Both the position numbers and the translations under genes were made by a program. From contig NC_003074.8 in NCBI RefSeq assembly GCF_000001735.4, positions 6,138,101 to 6,202,100 on the forward strand: a stretch of DNA of 64,000 nucleotides, in the 5' to 3' direction. Origin of the DNA: Arabidopsis thaliana (lineage: Eukaryota; Streptophyta; Magnoliopsida; Brassicales; Brassicaceae). The notes beneath the pieces are model-generated. The model searched no databases. It saw nothing but the letters and a program-made list of their open reading frames with translations, and was not told the origin of the DNA. Shown here in pieces: positions 25,084 through 40,050 of this stretch; the first letter of the stretch is position 1, and every line of letters begins with the position of its first letter.

Positions 25084-27228
25084 TTTGGTGTGTACTTAAT
25101 TTATATGTATGTTTATAGAGGAGAAGGGAGAGAGACAGCGATATAGCAAGTAAAAATATTAGGGCTTTGTTTGTTTTATCGAAACTGAGGAGATGTGAAT
25201 GATATGGTTGAAGGAGTAATAGACAAATGGTAGAAAGTAGTTTTGGCTATTTTGGCTTATGGGTTTGGAGAAGAGTGATAAAGTTGAGAGATATCTTTGT
25301 ATGTGAATGTGAGAATGGGAGCATGCAAATGGGGTGGTTTTGTAAGCACATATGTGTGTGTGTGTATATGTAGACAATTTAACACATCCTTTTATTTATT
25401 TCTAAATACAGAATATTAACATTCTACATATGAATAGAAAAGTTTATTTTATTTTATTTCCTTTTATTCCATTCACTTTAAAAATTCTCAACCGTCCTGC
25501 AAAATCATAAATATGTTTGTATAGAAAAGAAACATAACATTATATAATCCTTGATTAGTAAACGACCTATATATATAGTACTTTCCCATGATGAAATTTT
25601 ATCATATCATACATTTGTAGGAAGCTATGGAATGTTTGTTTGCACAATACGATTAATGTAACATGTAGATTCATTTAACTAAAAAAAACATGTAGATTCA
25701 TAGACATTAAGCTTAGATTGCATGATAAAAGCTTTCATGTACAATGTGTACCACTAGAATGCTAATCAAAACGTGATTACTCTGCGGATGATGTAAGTAC
25801 TTTTAACCACTATACATAGAAACTGACATATAAATAGATTTTTAAAAAATTAACTTTCGTCCCAACCAAATATATGTCACAAAATTTTATACCCTAGCTA
25901 AAGCACGGTGATAAAACTATACACCTACCCTGAACACGTAATAAAGTACAGTGATGATAATTGACAAATCACTTTAAATTTGTTAAGCGAATTCAATAAA
26001 TGCAGTGATCAGCTATATATGGAATTTCACTAAGCTACATAATTTTGGAATGATAAATAAAAGAATTGAAGCTAGGAAGATGAGGTTGACTAGTAAAAGA
26101 GGAGAGAGAGGATCGGAGGGGCGTGGAATTCTGGGGGGATATGATATGAATGATATGGGGAGATGCGAAGGAGCTTATAACGACGTGACATTCCTCCCAT
26201 CTCTCCCCATCACTCCTTTTCTTTCATTCTTTTTTTCTTTTGGTTTCTTTCATTCATTTTTTATATATCCTATAGTATTAGATTAATATGTCTTTTTACG
26301 ACGAATATGAGATCCCTAAATAAATATGTGTATGTATGTGTGTGTTGTGGCTTTCACTATTATTCTTGTTCTCAACTGCCCCATAGGCTTTGTCTCCTTT
26401 ACACTCTTAACCTCTTCTCCTTTTGTCTCTCTCAAACAATTGCTTTTCCATAGATAAAACCCTTTTCCTTCTTTCTTCTCTTTGGGATCTTAAATCCCCC
26501 TTTTCTGTCTTTTCCCAAGCCCTAATCTAATCCTTTTGTTTTTTCTCCCTTTTTTGGAAAAAATTGTAAATATATTAATCCCTGAGTTTGAAAAAGATGT
26601 ACCAAAAAATGATCTAATTTGCTTTTTATTTGTTCTCATGTTTATGTGATCAAACTATATATTTCCCTCATTTGTTTGAGATGTAGCGATGGATTCAAGG
26701 TGTAGGTATTATATAATGACATACATGAACAAAGTGATTATCTCAATTTTTATTTTGTGATATATCTTTCAAACTTAATAAATATGATTTTTTTTAGAAA
26801 AATCGATGAAATCTTATGTTTTTTCTTTCTTTCTGAAAAATGATAAAATCTCATAGTTTTTGAAATATGATTGGCTTACAACTGAATTGTGTATCACTTA
26901 ATCAATCTTTCTATTTTTTGTTTTAAAGAAATTACGATAATCATTCATAATTTCATATGATCAAAATTATGGCTTTCTTCAAACGTCAAGTACTTTTTCT
27001 GAGTTGCAAGCTTGTTATCATACGTGATTTCGCACGCACTCTGAATCATTACGTTTCTTTTTAACAGAGATATTTTCAAGCATGATTTTTTTTCTTTTCA
27101 CACTTTTATATTCTATTTATTAGGTAAATTCATAAGAATAAATGAAAGATTTTGGTGGAAAAATAATCACATTGAGTGAACTTAACTAATATACAAAATA
27201 AATATAAAAAATTGATTAAAAAGAACTC
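25084..27228. other. Divergent spacer WOX1 promoter / PPR gene
   Basis: About 2.1 kb, AT-rich with pyrimidine-rich tracts (26180-26260, 26400-26560). It contains the WOX1 promoter, read leftwards; a TATA-like CTATAAAC on the minus strand lies about 30 bp upstream of the WOX1 ATG. No gene or mobile element is supported. Confidence 0.45.
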
Positions 27229-27307
27229 TGGGCTTATATAAATCAGACTTTGGCCCAATGAAATCGGATTAGGCCCAAACAAGCTATAAATGTCTTGTCG
27301 TATAAAA
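27229..27307 (+). promoter_or_regulatory. PPR gene core promoter: three site II motifs and TATA box
   Basis: TGGGCT (27229-27234), GGCCCA (27252-27257) and GGCCCA (27272-27277) are site II elements (TGGGCY), spaced about 20 bp apart. TATAAAA follows at 27301-27307, 42 bp before the ATG. Site II clusters are typical of nuclear genes for organelle proteins. The TATA box overlaps a perfect palindrome AAAACCGGTTTT (27305-27316). Confidence 0.6.
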
Positions 27308-27348
27308 ACCGGTTTTGAAAGAGAGAAACAGAGATTGCTACGAAAGTT

Positions 27349-29415
27349 ATGTTCTTCGTCACTCGTCTGCGACTACGAGCCAGAGAAAATGGCTTCTTCT
27401 TCTCTAAATCCCTCTCTTTCTCATCTGCCTCCGTATTGAAATCTGATGATGTCGAAGGAGAAGATGATGCAATAGAAGCAGAAGATCGTCGACGCAGTGT
27501 AACCGATAGAGCTTACTGGAGAAGACGGATACACAGTATCTGCGCCGTACGGAGGAATCCTGACGAAGCTCTTCGGATTCTAGACGGACTCTGCCTCCGT
27601 GGGTATCGTCCTGATTCGCTTAACCTCAGCAGTGTGATCCACTCTCTTTGTGACGCCGGACGATTTGACGAAGCTCACCGTCGGTTTTTACTCTTCCTCG
27701 CTTCAGGTTTTATCCCAGACGAGCGAACCTGCAACGTTATCATCGCAAGATTGTTATATTCGAGATCTCCGGTGAGTACGTTGGGAGTTATACACCGTTT
27801 GATCGGTTTCAAGAAGGAGTTTGTGCCATCGTTGACGAATTACAACCGTTTGATGAATCAGTTGTGTACGATCTATAGAGTAATCGATGCGCATAAGCTA
27901 GTATTCGATATGAGAAACAGAGGGCATCTCCCAGATGTTGTGACTTTCACAACTTTAATCGGTGGTTACTGTGAGATTCGAGAACTGGAAGTTGCTCATA
28001 AAGTGTTCGACGAAATGCGTGTGTGTGGCATAAGGCCTAATTCTCTCACATTGAGTGTTCTTATTGGTGGGTTTTTGAAAATGAGAGATGTTGAAACAGG
28101 ACGGAAGCTGATGAAGGAACTATGGGAATACATGAAGAATGAGACTGATACATCAATGAAAGCAGCAGCTTTTGCGAATCTCGTTGATTCTATGTGCAGG
28201 GAAGGGTATTTCAATGATATTTTTGAGATTGCAGAGAACATGTCACTATGCGAGTCTGTGAACGTTGAATTTGCTTACGGGCATATGATAGATTCCTTGT
28301 GTCGATACAGGAGAAACCATGGAGCAGCGAGGATTGTTTATATAATGAAGAGTAAAGGGTTAAAACCGAGAAGAACGTCATACAATGCTATAATTCATGG
28401 CTTGTGCAAGGATGGTGGGTGTATGAGGGCTTATCAGTTGCTAGAAGAGGGATCTGAATTTGAGTTTTTTCCGTCTGAGTATACTTATAAGCTCCTAATG
28501 GAGAGTCTATGCAAGGAACTGGACACGGGTAAAGCCAGGAATGTTCTAGAGCTGATGTTGAGAAAAGAAGGAGCAGATAGAACTCGAATCTATAATATTT
28601 ATCTACGCGGTCTCTGCGTGATGGATAACCCGACTGAGATCCTGAACGTACTGGTCAGTATGCTTCAGGGAGACTGCAGGCCTGATGAGTATACACTTAA
28701 CACAGTTATTAATGGATTATGCAAGATGGGCAGGGTGGACGATGCCATGAAAGTTCTTGATGATATGATGACAGGGAAGTTCTGTGCACCAGATGCTGTG
28801 ACTTTAAATACTGTTATGTGTGGCTTGCTCGCTCAAGGAAGAGCAGAAGAAGCTCTGGATGTGTTGAATCGCGTTATGCCGGAGAACAAGATTAAGCCAG
28901 GTGTTGTTGCATACAATGCTGTTATACGTGGGTTGTTCAAGCTCCACAAGGGAGATGAAGCTATGTCTGTGTTTGGTCAGCTGGAAAAGGCGAGTGTGAC
29001 TGCGGATAGCACTACATATGCAATAATCATTGACGGGTTGTGTGTGACTAATAAGGTGGATATGGCGAAGAAGTTCTGGGATGATGTGATATGGCCATCA
29101 GGCAGACATGATGCGTTTGTGTATGCAGCATTTCTGAAAGGGCTTTGTCAGTCTGGTTATCTAAGTGATGCTTGCCATTTCCTATATGACCTGGCAGATT
29201 CTGGAGCAATCCCTAATGTTGTGTGCTATAATACTGTGATTGCTGAGTGTAGCAGAAGTGGGTTAAAGAGAGAAGCGTACCAGATTTTGGAGGAGATGAG
29301 GAAGAACGGTCAGGCTCCTGATGCTGTTACATGGCGGATACTCGATAAACTACATGATTCTATGGATCTAACTGTGGAAAGAGAGTTAATTTCAAACCCT
29401 GCAACCTCAGGATAG
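27349..29415 (+). CDS. P-class pentatricopeptide repeat protein (At3g18020)
   Basis: A single uninterrupted frame of 688 aa. The N-terminus (MFFVTRLRLRARENGFFFSKS...) is Arg/Ser/Phe-rich and lacks acidic residues, as in a mitochondrial presequence. From about residue 75 to the end there are consecutive 35-residue PPR units, for example 'VVTFTTLIGGYCEIRELEVA', 'TSYNAIIHGLCKDGGCMRAY' and 'YTLNTVINGLCKMGRVDDAM'. There are roughly 15 units and no E, E+ or DYW extension, so it is P class. Such proteins bind organelle RNA with base specificity set by paired residues in each repeat and promote stabilisation, splicing or translation. The RNA target cannot be told from here without decoding the repeats. 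The intronless structure is typical of the family. Confidence 0.95.
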   Translation: MFFVTRLRLRARENGFFFSKSLSFSSASVLKSDDVEGEDDAIEAEDRRRSVTDRAYWRRRIHSICAVRRNPDEALRILDGLCLRGYRPDSLNLSSVIHSLCDAGRFDEAHRRFLLFLASGFIPDERTCNVIIARLLYSRSPVSTLGVIHRLIGFKKEFVPSLTNYNRLMNQLCTIYRVIDAHKLVFDMRNRGHLPDVVTFTTLIGGYCEIRELEVAHKVFDEMRVCGIRPNSLTLSVLIGGFLKMRDVETGRKLMKELWEYMKNETDTSMKAAAFANLVDSMCREGYFNDIFEIAENMSLCESVNVEFAYGHMIDSLCRYRRNHGAARIVYIMKSKGLKPRRTSYNAIIHGLCKDGGCMRAYQLLEEGSEFEFFPSEYTYKLLMESLCKELDTGKARNVLELMLRKEGADRTRIYNIYLRGLCVMDNPTEILNVLVSMLQGDCRPDEYTLNTVINGLCKMGRVDDAMKVLDDMMTGKFCAPDAVTLNTVMCGLLAQGRAEEALDVLNRVMPENKIKPGVVAYNAVIRGLFKLHKGDEAMSVFGQLEKASVTADSTTYAIIIDGLCVTNKVDMAKKFWDDVIWPSGRHDAFVYAAFLKGLCQSGYLSDACHFLYDLADSGAIPNVVCYNTVIAECSRSGLKREAYQILEEMRKNGQAPDAVTWRILDKLHDSMDLTVERELISNPATSG

Positions 29416-29782
29416 ACTGTTTCAAAAGCAATAAAATTCATGTTTTGGGGCTCAAGGATCTTGCATTTTGATATCACGATCACTGGTAAACGTAAAAAAG
29501 TGGGCTTGTTTGTTTCTCTGTGAAATTTTTGCTGGCAAATTCAAAAGTTCAGTGAGCTATTAGCAGAATTGAAGACAACATTTAAGAGCGAGGAAAAGAA
29601 ACATAGACATTTCTACAGAAACAGAGTGGAGCTAGTAGTGCAAATGGTCCTCCAGATACATCAATCCAGACAGCTATTTTGAGATGTACAAGAAAAGCAA
29701 ACAGACTGATAAAATCTACTATTATCTAAGATAGTGAAAACAGATGATTTTCCACAAAATGCATGTTGTGGAAATCATGGTT
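29416..29782. other. Convergent 3' spacer PPR / HAL3A
   Basis: 367 bp between two converging stop codons, made up of both 3' UTRs; nothing else is seen. Confidence 0.5.
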
Positions 29783-30529
29783 TTAACTAGTTCCACCGGT
29801 TTGCTGATGAGCCTGAGACTCCCAGAAGAGTCTGACAGTGGAATAGATAAGAGAGGGCTCAGCCATAGCTCCATTACCGTAGTCTCCACAGGCAAGTCTC
29901 TTCTTGATAGGAGGAATAAGTGTGATTCCCAGTTCATCAAGAGACAAAAGATGCCTTTCAGTGAAAGGATTGTTCCACATCAAAGTATTCATAGCTGGAG
30001 CAACAAACAGTGGTTTGGTATAGTCCCAAGCTCGTATAATGCAAGTCAGAAGATTATCACAAAGCCCACCAGCAATCTACAAAGGTACAACAAAAATATA
30101 TTGTATGAATTGAATCCTCCATGAATGTTTTCACAAGTCACACAATTGAATCTAAGTAGTTGGTTTAGGGTTTTCGTCGATTTGTTAAATTACCTTGCCT
30201 AAGGTGTTAGCAGACAAAGGAGCAATGACTAAAACATCAGCCCAACGTCTAAGCTCGATGTGAAGGACAGGATCACCGATCTTGTTCCAGCTAGACCATT
30301 CATCTTCATCAGTATACAGAGTCACTTCTTGTGGGAGAGAGAGTTTATCGAGGAAATGTAGAGATGATTTCGTAACGACGGCTCTGACTTCTGCCCATTC
30401 GGTGAAGCAATGGCAGAGATTGCCGAATTTGATAGCAGCGACGCTTCCACTTGCAGCGAGTAGTACACGAGGCTTCCTCGGTGTGGTATTCACTTCCATG
30501 TCTTGTCTGTCTCTTTTCCCATTCTCCAT
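29783..30529 (-). CDS. HAL3A: HAL3A, phosphopantothenoylcysteine decarboxylase (At3g18030)
   Basis: Two exons, 30194-30529 and 29783-30076, sum to 630 nt, 209 aa. This FMN flavoprotein decarboxylates 4'-phosphopantothenoylcysteine to 4'-phosphopantetheine in coenzyme A synthesis. All characterised active-site residues fall at their known numbers in my translation: His90 ('DPVLHIELRRW'), Asn142 and Met145 in the 'PAMNTLMW' motif, and Cys175 ('RLACGDYGNG'). 'ASGSVAAIK' is the N-terminal FMN-binding loop. The enzyme is a cytosolic homotrimer. Overexpression is linked to salt and osmotic tolerance. Site II motifs lie upstream. Confidence 0.97.
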
Positions 30530-31283
30530 AGCTCTTTTACACCTTCAGAGATCTAGCAAAGTAGCCAATGGTTCGGCGAAGAACCCTAACCGAAAAATTG
30601 ATCTGGTCGAAGAGAATATCAAAATGTTTTAGAGGGAAGAGAAAGAGAGAGGCCCGAGAGGACAATCATTTTAGTTGCTGGTCAAATGGGCCATTGACTC
30701 ACTCTTTTTTAGGCCTCGGTCGTATGGGCTGTGAATATCGATATATTTCATTTTATATTTACTTCGTTTGGACTGCAATTTCGATTCTGAGTTCGACTGT
30801 TGTGTTAACTCTAACATGTTTTCGAGTCAAAGTTATATAGCTTTTTGAGCCAACGTGAGATGGAAATGAAGATATTATTAGTAAGAAATTAAGTAAGAGT
30901 CGACCTGCTAAAACCGTTGGGTGGAAAATAGACACGAAAACATCTCCACAATGTGCAAAGCGGAAGCAGAGAGCAGAAGACAGATTGAAAAAAACAAAGG
31001 CACAGACGCAATAAGAGATTATTAAAGATGGAAGACTAGAAACATCGCTAATTTACAGCCACGTCTTATGGTTTGGTTAAAGACACACCGACAACAACAC
31101 CATTAACGAGTCTACTATTTCTTCTTCTGCAGACAACAAAACCTAGAAAAATTAAAATTCCTTATAGATTTTTATATAATTTAAGATGCGATTCCAACAC
31201 CTAAAACAACTAAAAAAAAACACTCCTAACGCCAAACACCAAGGCTATTATGTCTAGGTTGTTTTCTAGATCATTATTATTCT
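30530..31283. other. Spacer HAL3A promoter / HON4 3' flank
   Basis: About 750 bp. It contains the HAL3A leader and promoter (read leftwards), with an AGAACCCTAAC telobox-like motif near 30580, and the HON4 3' region. No gene is supported. Confidence 0.45.
30687..30730 (-). promoter_or_regulatory. HAL3A site II motifs
   Basis: TGGGCC at 30687-30692 and TGGGCT at 30725-30730, about 160-200 bp upstream of the ATG. They are of the site II type found in many housekeeping promoters. Confidence 0.45.
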
Positions 31284-33458
31284 TCAGAACAGAGCTTCTT
31301 GCATTGCCTCTGCTTCTGTCTGGGTCTGTGTTTCTCCTTCTCTTTCTTGTCCTTCTTCTTGTCCTCCTTGTGTCTCAGCAGCTTCAGTTTGTTGAGCTTC
31401 AGTCTGTGGTGCTGCAGTCTCCTCTGGCTGCACTTCTTCCATAACTTGTGGCTCAACGGTCTCCGTCACTGTTAGTGCTTCCAGATCTTTTATGGCTTGC
31501 ACCACTGCTTGATTCTCACTTGTAACTCCATCCTTCAACACCTTCACAATTTCTTTCACTTTCTCTTGCTGAAATCATTTACATACAAAAACCAAACATA
31601 AGCAAGTAGAATCGAATACTTTAATCAAATAAAGGACAGCCAAACTGTTTATTGTCAACAAGTAGACTTACAAAAATATCAAACTTCTTCTTGAGTTCTC
31701 CAGAATCTTGTGTCCCAGTCGTGACTGATGTTCCAATCTAGGTTCATGAACCAAAAAATAAAATTGTTGGATAAAAGTATAACATATTCAAGAAAGACAT
31801 TAATGGTTAAATTAAGAAGTCTTACTTTAGATCCAATTGAACACGTTACTAGTAAAATAGAAGATACAGAGAAGAAGACACTATGTGATGACTTAGAAAC
31901 CATTAAGCCGGATTAACACACTAATTGATGATAAAATTATTCCTAGCTATAGCGATACATTACCGACTATTTTGGTCTTAATTATCCAAACGAAAATTAA
32001 AATAAAACAGAGAAACCAGATAAGGATAAGCCAAAAGTAAGGGACACGAAAATATAATAAAAACACTAGATACTAGTCAGATTTTGGATACGCGAAAACA
32101 GACAACAATGCTCAAAAGCGGAAAGTGACATTGAGTTTGAATTCCACAATGATTGCAACACAAGTATCAAACTTTATCAATCTAAATTGACGGCGGAGCA
32201 GTGAACAATCATGCACAGTAAACGTCAGATATTGCAAAATCGAGATCACGAATACAGAATTGGGGGATGTGAAAATTTACCTTTCTGGGTCTACCTACAG
32301 GACGTCCTCGTCCTCTCTTAGGCTTCATAATAAGCCTACTGATAACACCACCAATCTTAGGTGGTCGTCCACGTCCACGCTTCATCCCTGGCGCAACCGC
32401 TGCCACATTTTCACCACCTACTGGAGCAACACTAACAATACTGCTAGGGTCAACAACTCTCCTAGGCCTTCCTCTGCGTCTAGCACCATTAGCAACATAA
32501 GGATACACAGAGGCAGTAGAAGAAACGGATTTGGGCTTCCTCTGTCTCCCAGCAGCTCGACGACCCGGTGGTCTACCTCTACGTTTCATAATTCCAGCCA
32601 TAACCGAAGCTTGAACGATTGGTGCAGTAGCAGGAGCAGCAGAACCGTTCTTCCTTGGACGACCAGGTCCTCTCTTCGCCGACTCTGTAACCGGAGTCGG
32701 AACCGGAACAGGTGATTGAACTTGCTGCTGTTCCCAGATTGGCTGTCCGTTAGCCTGGACTTGATTGGTCGGTGGAAGTTGCTGTAGTGGTTGTGGTTGA
32801 GATTCAGGTTTAGGCTTAGGAGGACGACCACGACCTCGTTTCAGAGGCTGAGAAGCAGAGCCAGAAGCCATGGGATCGTTGTTACTTGAATGGAGAATCT
32901 CAGATCTGGGAACATCGAGACCTTGAGCGGCGGCAGCAGCAGCAACAGCTACACTAGCAGGAGGAGTAGAAGAACCAGCAATTTTGTAAGATTTCTTAAC
33001 CATAGAAAGAACACCACTGGTCTTCAAAGTCTTGAGATGGTGAGTCAACAAAGCAGCATGAGCAGAAGTTAAACCGGTGTAACATCTCTCGATGTATCTC
33101 GAAATTGCCATCTTGCTCGAACCATCCGGTTCGTTTAACGCCGCAATCGCAGCGCAAATCATCTACACACAGAAAAAAAAAATTAGTAACAAAAAAAAAA
33201 GTAACTGAATTTAGTTATAAAGGAAGAGGCTTTTAAGATTGAACTTACTTCGGAGTAAGGAGGGTGGGGCATTGAAACATGTGGAGATAACTGAAACATC
33301 TGCGGTTGCGGGATTTGCGTTTGCGTTTGCGGCTGCGGTTGGAAGACGACATGGTTATTGTACGGATTTGGTCCTAAAGGATGATGATTGGAGGTGGGAA
33401 AATGAGGAAAAGGGGTGAACTGAGGAGGATGATGAGGATCACCAAGAGATGGATCCAT
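31284..33458 (-). CDS. HON4: HON4, linker-histone GH1 domain with AT-hooks (At3g18035)
   Basis: Exons 33249-33458, 32281-33162, 31672-31737 and 31284-31568 sum to 1443 nt, 480 aa. Order: a Pro/His/Gln-rich N-terminus (1-67); a GH1/H15 winged helix (about 68-135, 'MICAAIAALNEPDGSSKMAI' to 'VKKSYKIAG'); then six AT-hook cores, each GRP with flanking basics (KRGRGRPPK, KRGPGRPRK, KRRGRPPG, RRRGRPRR, KRGRGRPPK, KRGRGRPVGRPRK); and an acidic Glu/Gln-rich tail (about 390-480). This is the plant GH1-HMGA architecture, which binds the minor groove of AT-rich DNA in nuclear chromatin. Met at 33458 is chosen because it starts MDPSLGDPHH, the family start; the in-frame upstream Phe run looks like leader. 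Confidence 0.93.
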
Positions 33459-34362
33459 GGATGTGAGATTTTTGCAGAGCAAAGAGAAGAGAAGATACAG
33501 TAAAAAAAAAAAAAAGAACAAAAAAAAAAAAGACAGAGGTGGAAGGTGAGATTTAGATTTAGGGTTTTTTTTTCTTTTTTTTTGTTTTTTGCTCTGAGAG
33601 CTCTTTTGATTTTTTTGTTTTTGTGAAAATAAAATTTTTGTGAGAGAAATAAATAAAGTTAGGTTGGGGAGAGAGAGGCGGAGGAGTAGAGACGAAAGGA
33701 TGAGAAGAAAGATTACTATTAAATCTAACCGTTGATTTGTTTTCTATCGACGGTTTTGACGAGGATCGATGACGTGTCATATCATTTTGTCTTTTATTTT
33801 AAGGATTTTGTGTTTCTTTACTTTGATTTTTTTCATTTTTGCCTCTTAGAATTTTGCTACATTTTCGCTCCAATGTAATAAAAAATCACCAAAATTTTAA
33901 AAATGGACCGCCAAAATTTTAAATTATTTTTCTGAAAAGAACTCCTCGCTTTCAGTGTAAAACAATTTTGTTGATTTTAGAATAACATCGAATGAAGTAT
34001 ATAGCAAACACTGTTACATTAAGTAACCCATGTAACAAACTCCATTAAAGAGTGTATGATAAGTAAGAGATGTATTGAGATGAGTATGGCAAAACAAATG
34101 CAATTACTAACTTCTATGTCCTCTGTTTAGGATTTGAAATCGATACATTTACATAAAATTTAGTTTCAAATTTATATTTTCTGTGAATTTTGTTAGAGTA
34201 TATATCTATTTGCGACCCTTTAACTTAATCACAAAATGATACATCAAATATGTTTTTCATTAAGGAAAAATTACAAGACATTAAAATATTTTTAAACAGT
34301 AATGTATGATATTTACATTTGAATTAAATTTTAACTTTAGTTGCATTTTAACAAAATATTTG

Positions 34363-34399
34363 ATATATATATATATATATATCTATATATATATATATA
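34363..34399. repeat. AT microsatellite, interrupted
   Basis: An AT/TA run broken once by a C, next to the degenerate tandem repeat. Confidence 0.9.
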
Positions 34400-34427
34400 A
34401 ATGTACGACGTAAAACAAAAATAACAA

Positions 34428-34850
34428 ATAAATGTAAACCTCTTATTATAGATGATGAAAGATAACTTTATGAAAAAAATAAAATATGGAAAAATATATT
34501 TACCAAGTGCTAAATACATTTTTCTTTTGTCTTGTATCACAAATAAGCGTGATATATTTAAAAGAATAATTGAAATATTAAATGATGAAAGATAAGTTTT
34601 AAAATTTTCAAAATATGGAAAAACATGCAATTAGTAAGTATTGATTGCAAATTTTAATTTGTTTTGTACAAAGAAGCGTTATTTATTTAAACATTATAAT
34701 AAAAATGATAAATAGTGAACGATGAATTTAAGAAAATTTAAAATATGAAAAACTAGAATTTATAATTGTTTAATGCAAAATTTATAACAAACAAGCATTT
34801 TTAACGGGTAATGTAAAGGATACAAAGTGAGCGATAATTTTAAAGATATT
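34428..34850. repeat. Degenerate tandem repeat, about 120-130 bp unit, up to four copies
   Basis: An anchor of the form A(C)AAA-(A/G)AAGCGT followed by AT-rich sequence and ATGATGAAAGATAA-like text recurs near 34428 (weak), 34546, 34675 and 34794. The spacings are 118, 129 and 119 bp. ATATGGAAAAA also recurs once per unit (34484, 34613, and as ATATGAAAAA near 34743). Copies are diverged and were aligned only by eye. Confidence 0.5.
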
Positions 34851-36104
34851 TAGTGGTTTTACATATAGTTAATGTTTTTTTTTTTTTTTTAGAAGAACTT
34901 TTTTTTTCATTTGACATTTTAATATTGTTTAATGAACTTTTGTGTATTATATGTGTGGATTCAAAAGGGTAGTTGGATAGATTTCACCATTTGAATTTTG
35001 AAGTAGCAAATCTCAAATAAAATCAATGGGACTAAGAACAATTGATAAATCTATGGGGGAACAAGTGTCACACCTATCTCCTTGGTAAAGCCAGCCCATA
35101 CATCACGGTACCCAAAAAGAATCATCCAACAAGAGAATTGTTGGTACATATTACTGACATTACAATACGATATTATAAAGAGTACAGTACGTTTATGCTT
35201 ATGCATTAAGCGCAAGTAAAACCCGATATATGCTCATCATTCAAACTCCAAGTATCACCTGAGTCGTGTCGTTTTCATACAACAATTTATGTATGCTCAT
35301 TCTTTTAATACTAATATATCTGTGTTGTGATGTGTGCATGCGTGTGCTCGAATACTTTCAAGCAAGGGTCAAACAAAGTGCGGCTGGTAATAGACGATCA
35401 GAAGACACAATCACCAGACACCAAGTAAGCAGATGACAAAAGACGATCACCACACCAGAATTCCAACAAAACAAAAGATTATGATATGTTTTGTCGCCTC
35501 TGATATGTCACACTACACAGTACACACAACCTCTTATAAACAACACTTTTAACGGGCCGAATTATCAGCCTTCAATATAATGTTTACTTATGTGATGGAC
35601 CTCAACATTACATGGGCCTATCTGTTGCATAATTAACAGTTTTAAGACCCTTTTATTTTTCTCTCGAATTTGAAATGATTTGTTTATGTTTTTTATTTAA
35701 ATGTTTTTGCATATTTGGTTGGGTCCTCTCGAGTCACACACGACCGGAGACGTGCATTAGAAGAGTTACAGAGCAGACATTTGCTGGCATCTTACAATTA
35801 TCTCAAACATAACCTTCTTTTATTATTAGGCTATTGGCCCTACCCACCACCACCATTTTTATTTTCTTTTTCTCAAACACGCTTTTTGAATTTCAATATT
35901 ATATACTGTCCTTATCAAAAAATAGTTATACGATTTGTTAATTTTGTTAGCCTAATTTTTCCTAATCTGGTTATGTCACGGACGCAAGTTAAATTCATCT
36001 GCGGTGTTTTTAGGTGTTATAAAGCCATGTGAATGAAGTTAATTAAAAAAAAAGCAATGTAAATAGTCAAACATGCCCTTTAAGAAAAAGAGAAACACAC
36101 GCTT

Positions 36105-36121
36105 CACGTGAGTCGCACGTG
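36105..36121 (+). promoter_or_regulatory. Two adjacent G-boxes upstream of MPK9
   Basis: CACGTG at 36105-36110 and 36116-36121, centre spacing 11 bp (one helical turn), about 250 bp upstream of the first in-frame ATG. The ACGTG core is also the ABRE core. Function is inferred. Confidence 0.5.
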
Positions 36122-36137
36122 CCAAACCCACCTTTCA

Positions 36138-36161
36138 TCTTCTTCTTCTTCTTCTTCTTCT
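36138..36161 (+). repeat. CTT run in MPK9 leader
   Basis: Eight near-perfect TCT/CTT units, the sort of Y-patch/CT-rich leader sequence found near plant transcription starts. Confidence 0.85.
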
Positions 36162-36372
36162 ATCTTCCGCATCCTTCGGACAAGAGAACCAAACCAGCCA
36201 ACAAAAAATAATAGTAATGGAGAGTCGAATTAGAAAGAGAGAAGCACGCCATACCTGAGAGATTCGTGCGTCGACGACGTGAAAATCATTATTATTTACT
36301 AATAATAATTGTTATTGTCAATCGATGATAATTAAATTAAAATTAGTTTAAAAGTGGTGGTGGAGGTGTTTG

Positions 36373-40050
<3,678 letters not shown>

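Larger units (their letters stand above)
33459..36372. other. Divergent spacer HON4 / MPK9
   Basis: About 2.9 kb of very AT-rich DNA with no supported gene. It contains the HON4 leader with T/A-rich runs and a telobox-like TTAGGGTTT near 33560; the degenerate tandem repeat at about 34428-34850; an (AT) stretch at 34363-34399; two G-boxes at 36105-36121; and a CTT run (36138-36161) in the MPK9 leader. The 97-codon minus-strand frame at 34337-34630 is low-complexity AT and not a gene. Confidence 0.5.

Noticed and set aside
26005..26286. 93-codon plus-strand frame in the WOX1-PPR spacer
   Set aside because: Purine-rich then pyrimidine-rich composition with no domain or splice structure.
33459..33521. 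In-frame upstream start of HON4 giving a Phe/Leu-rich N-terminus
   Set aside because: The added stretch comes from T/A homopolymers in the leader; MDPSLGD gives the usual 480-aa length.
34337..34630. 97-codon minus-strand frame rich in Tyr/Ile
   Set aside because: It lies over an AT microsatellite and the degenerate tandem repeat; composition is low complexity.
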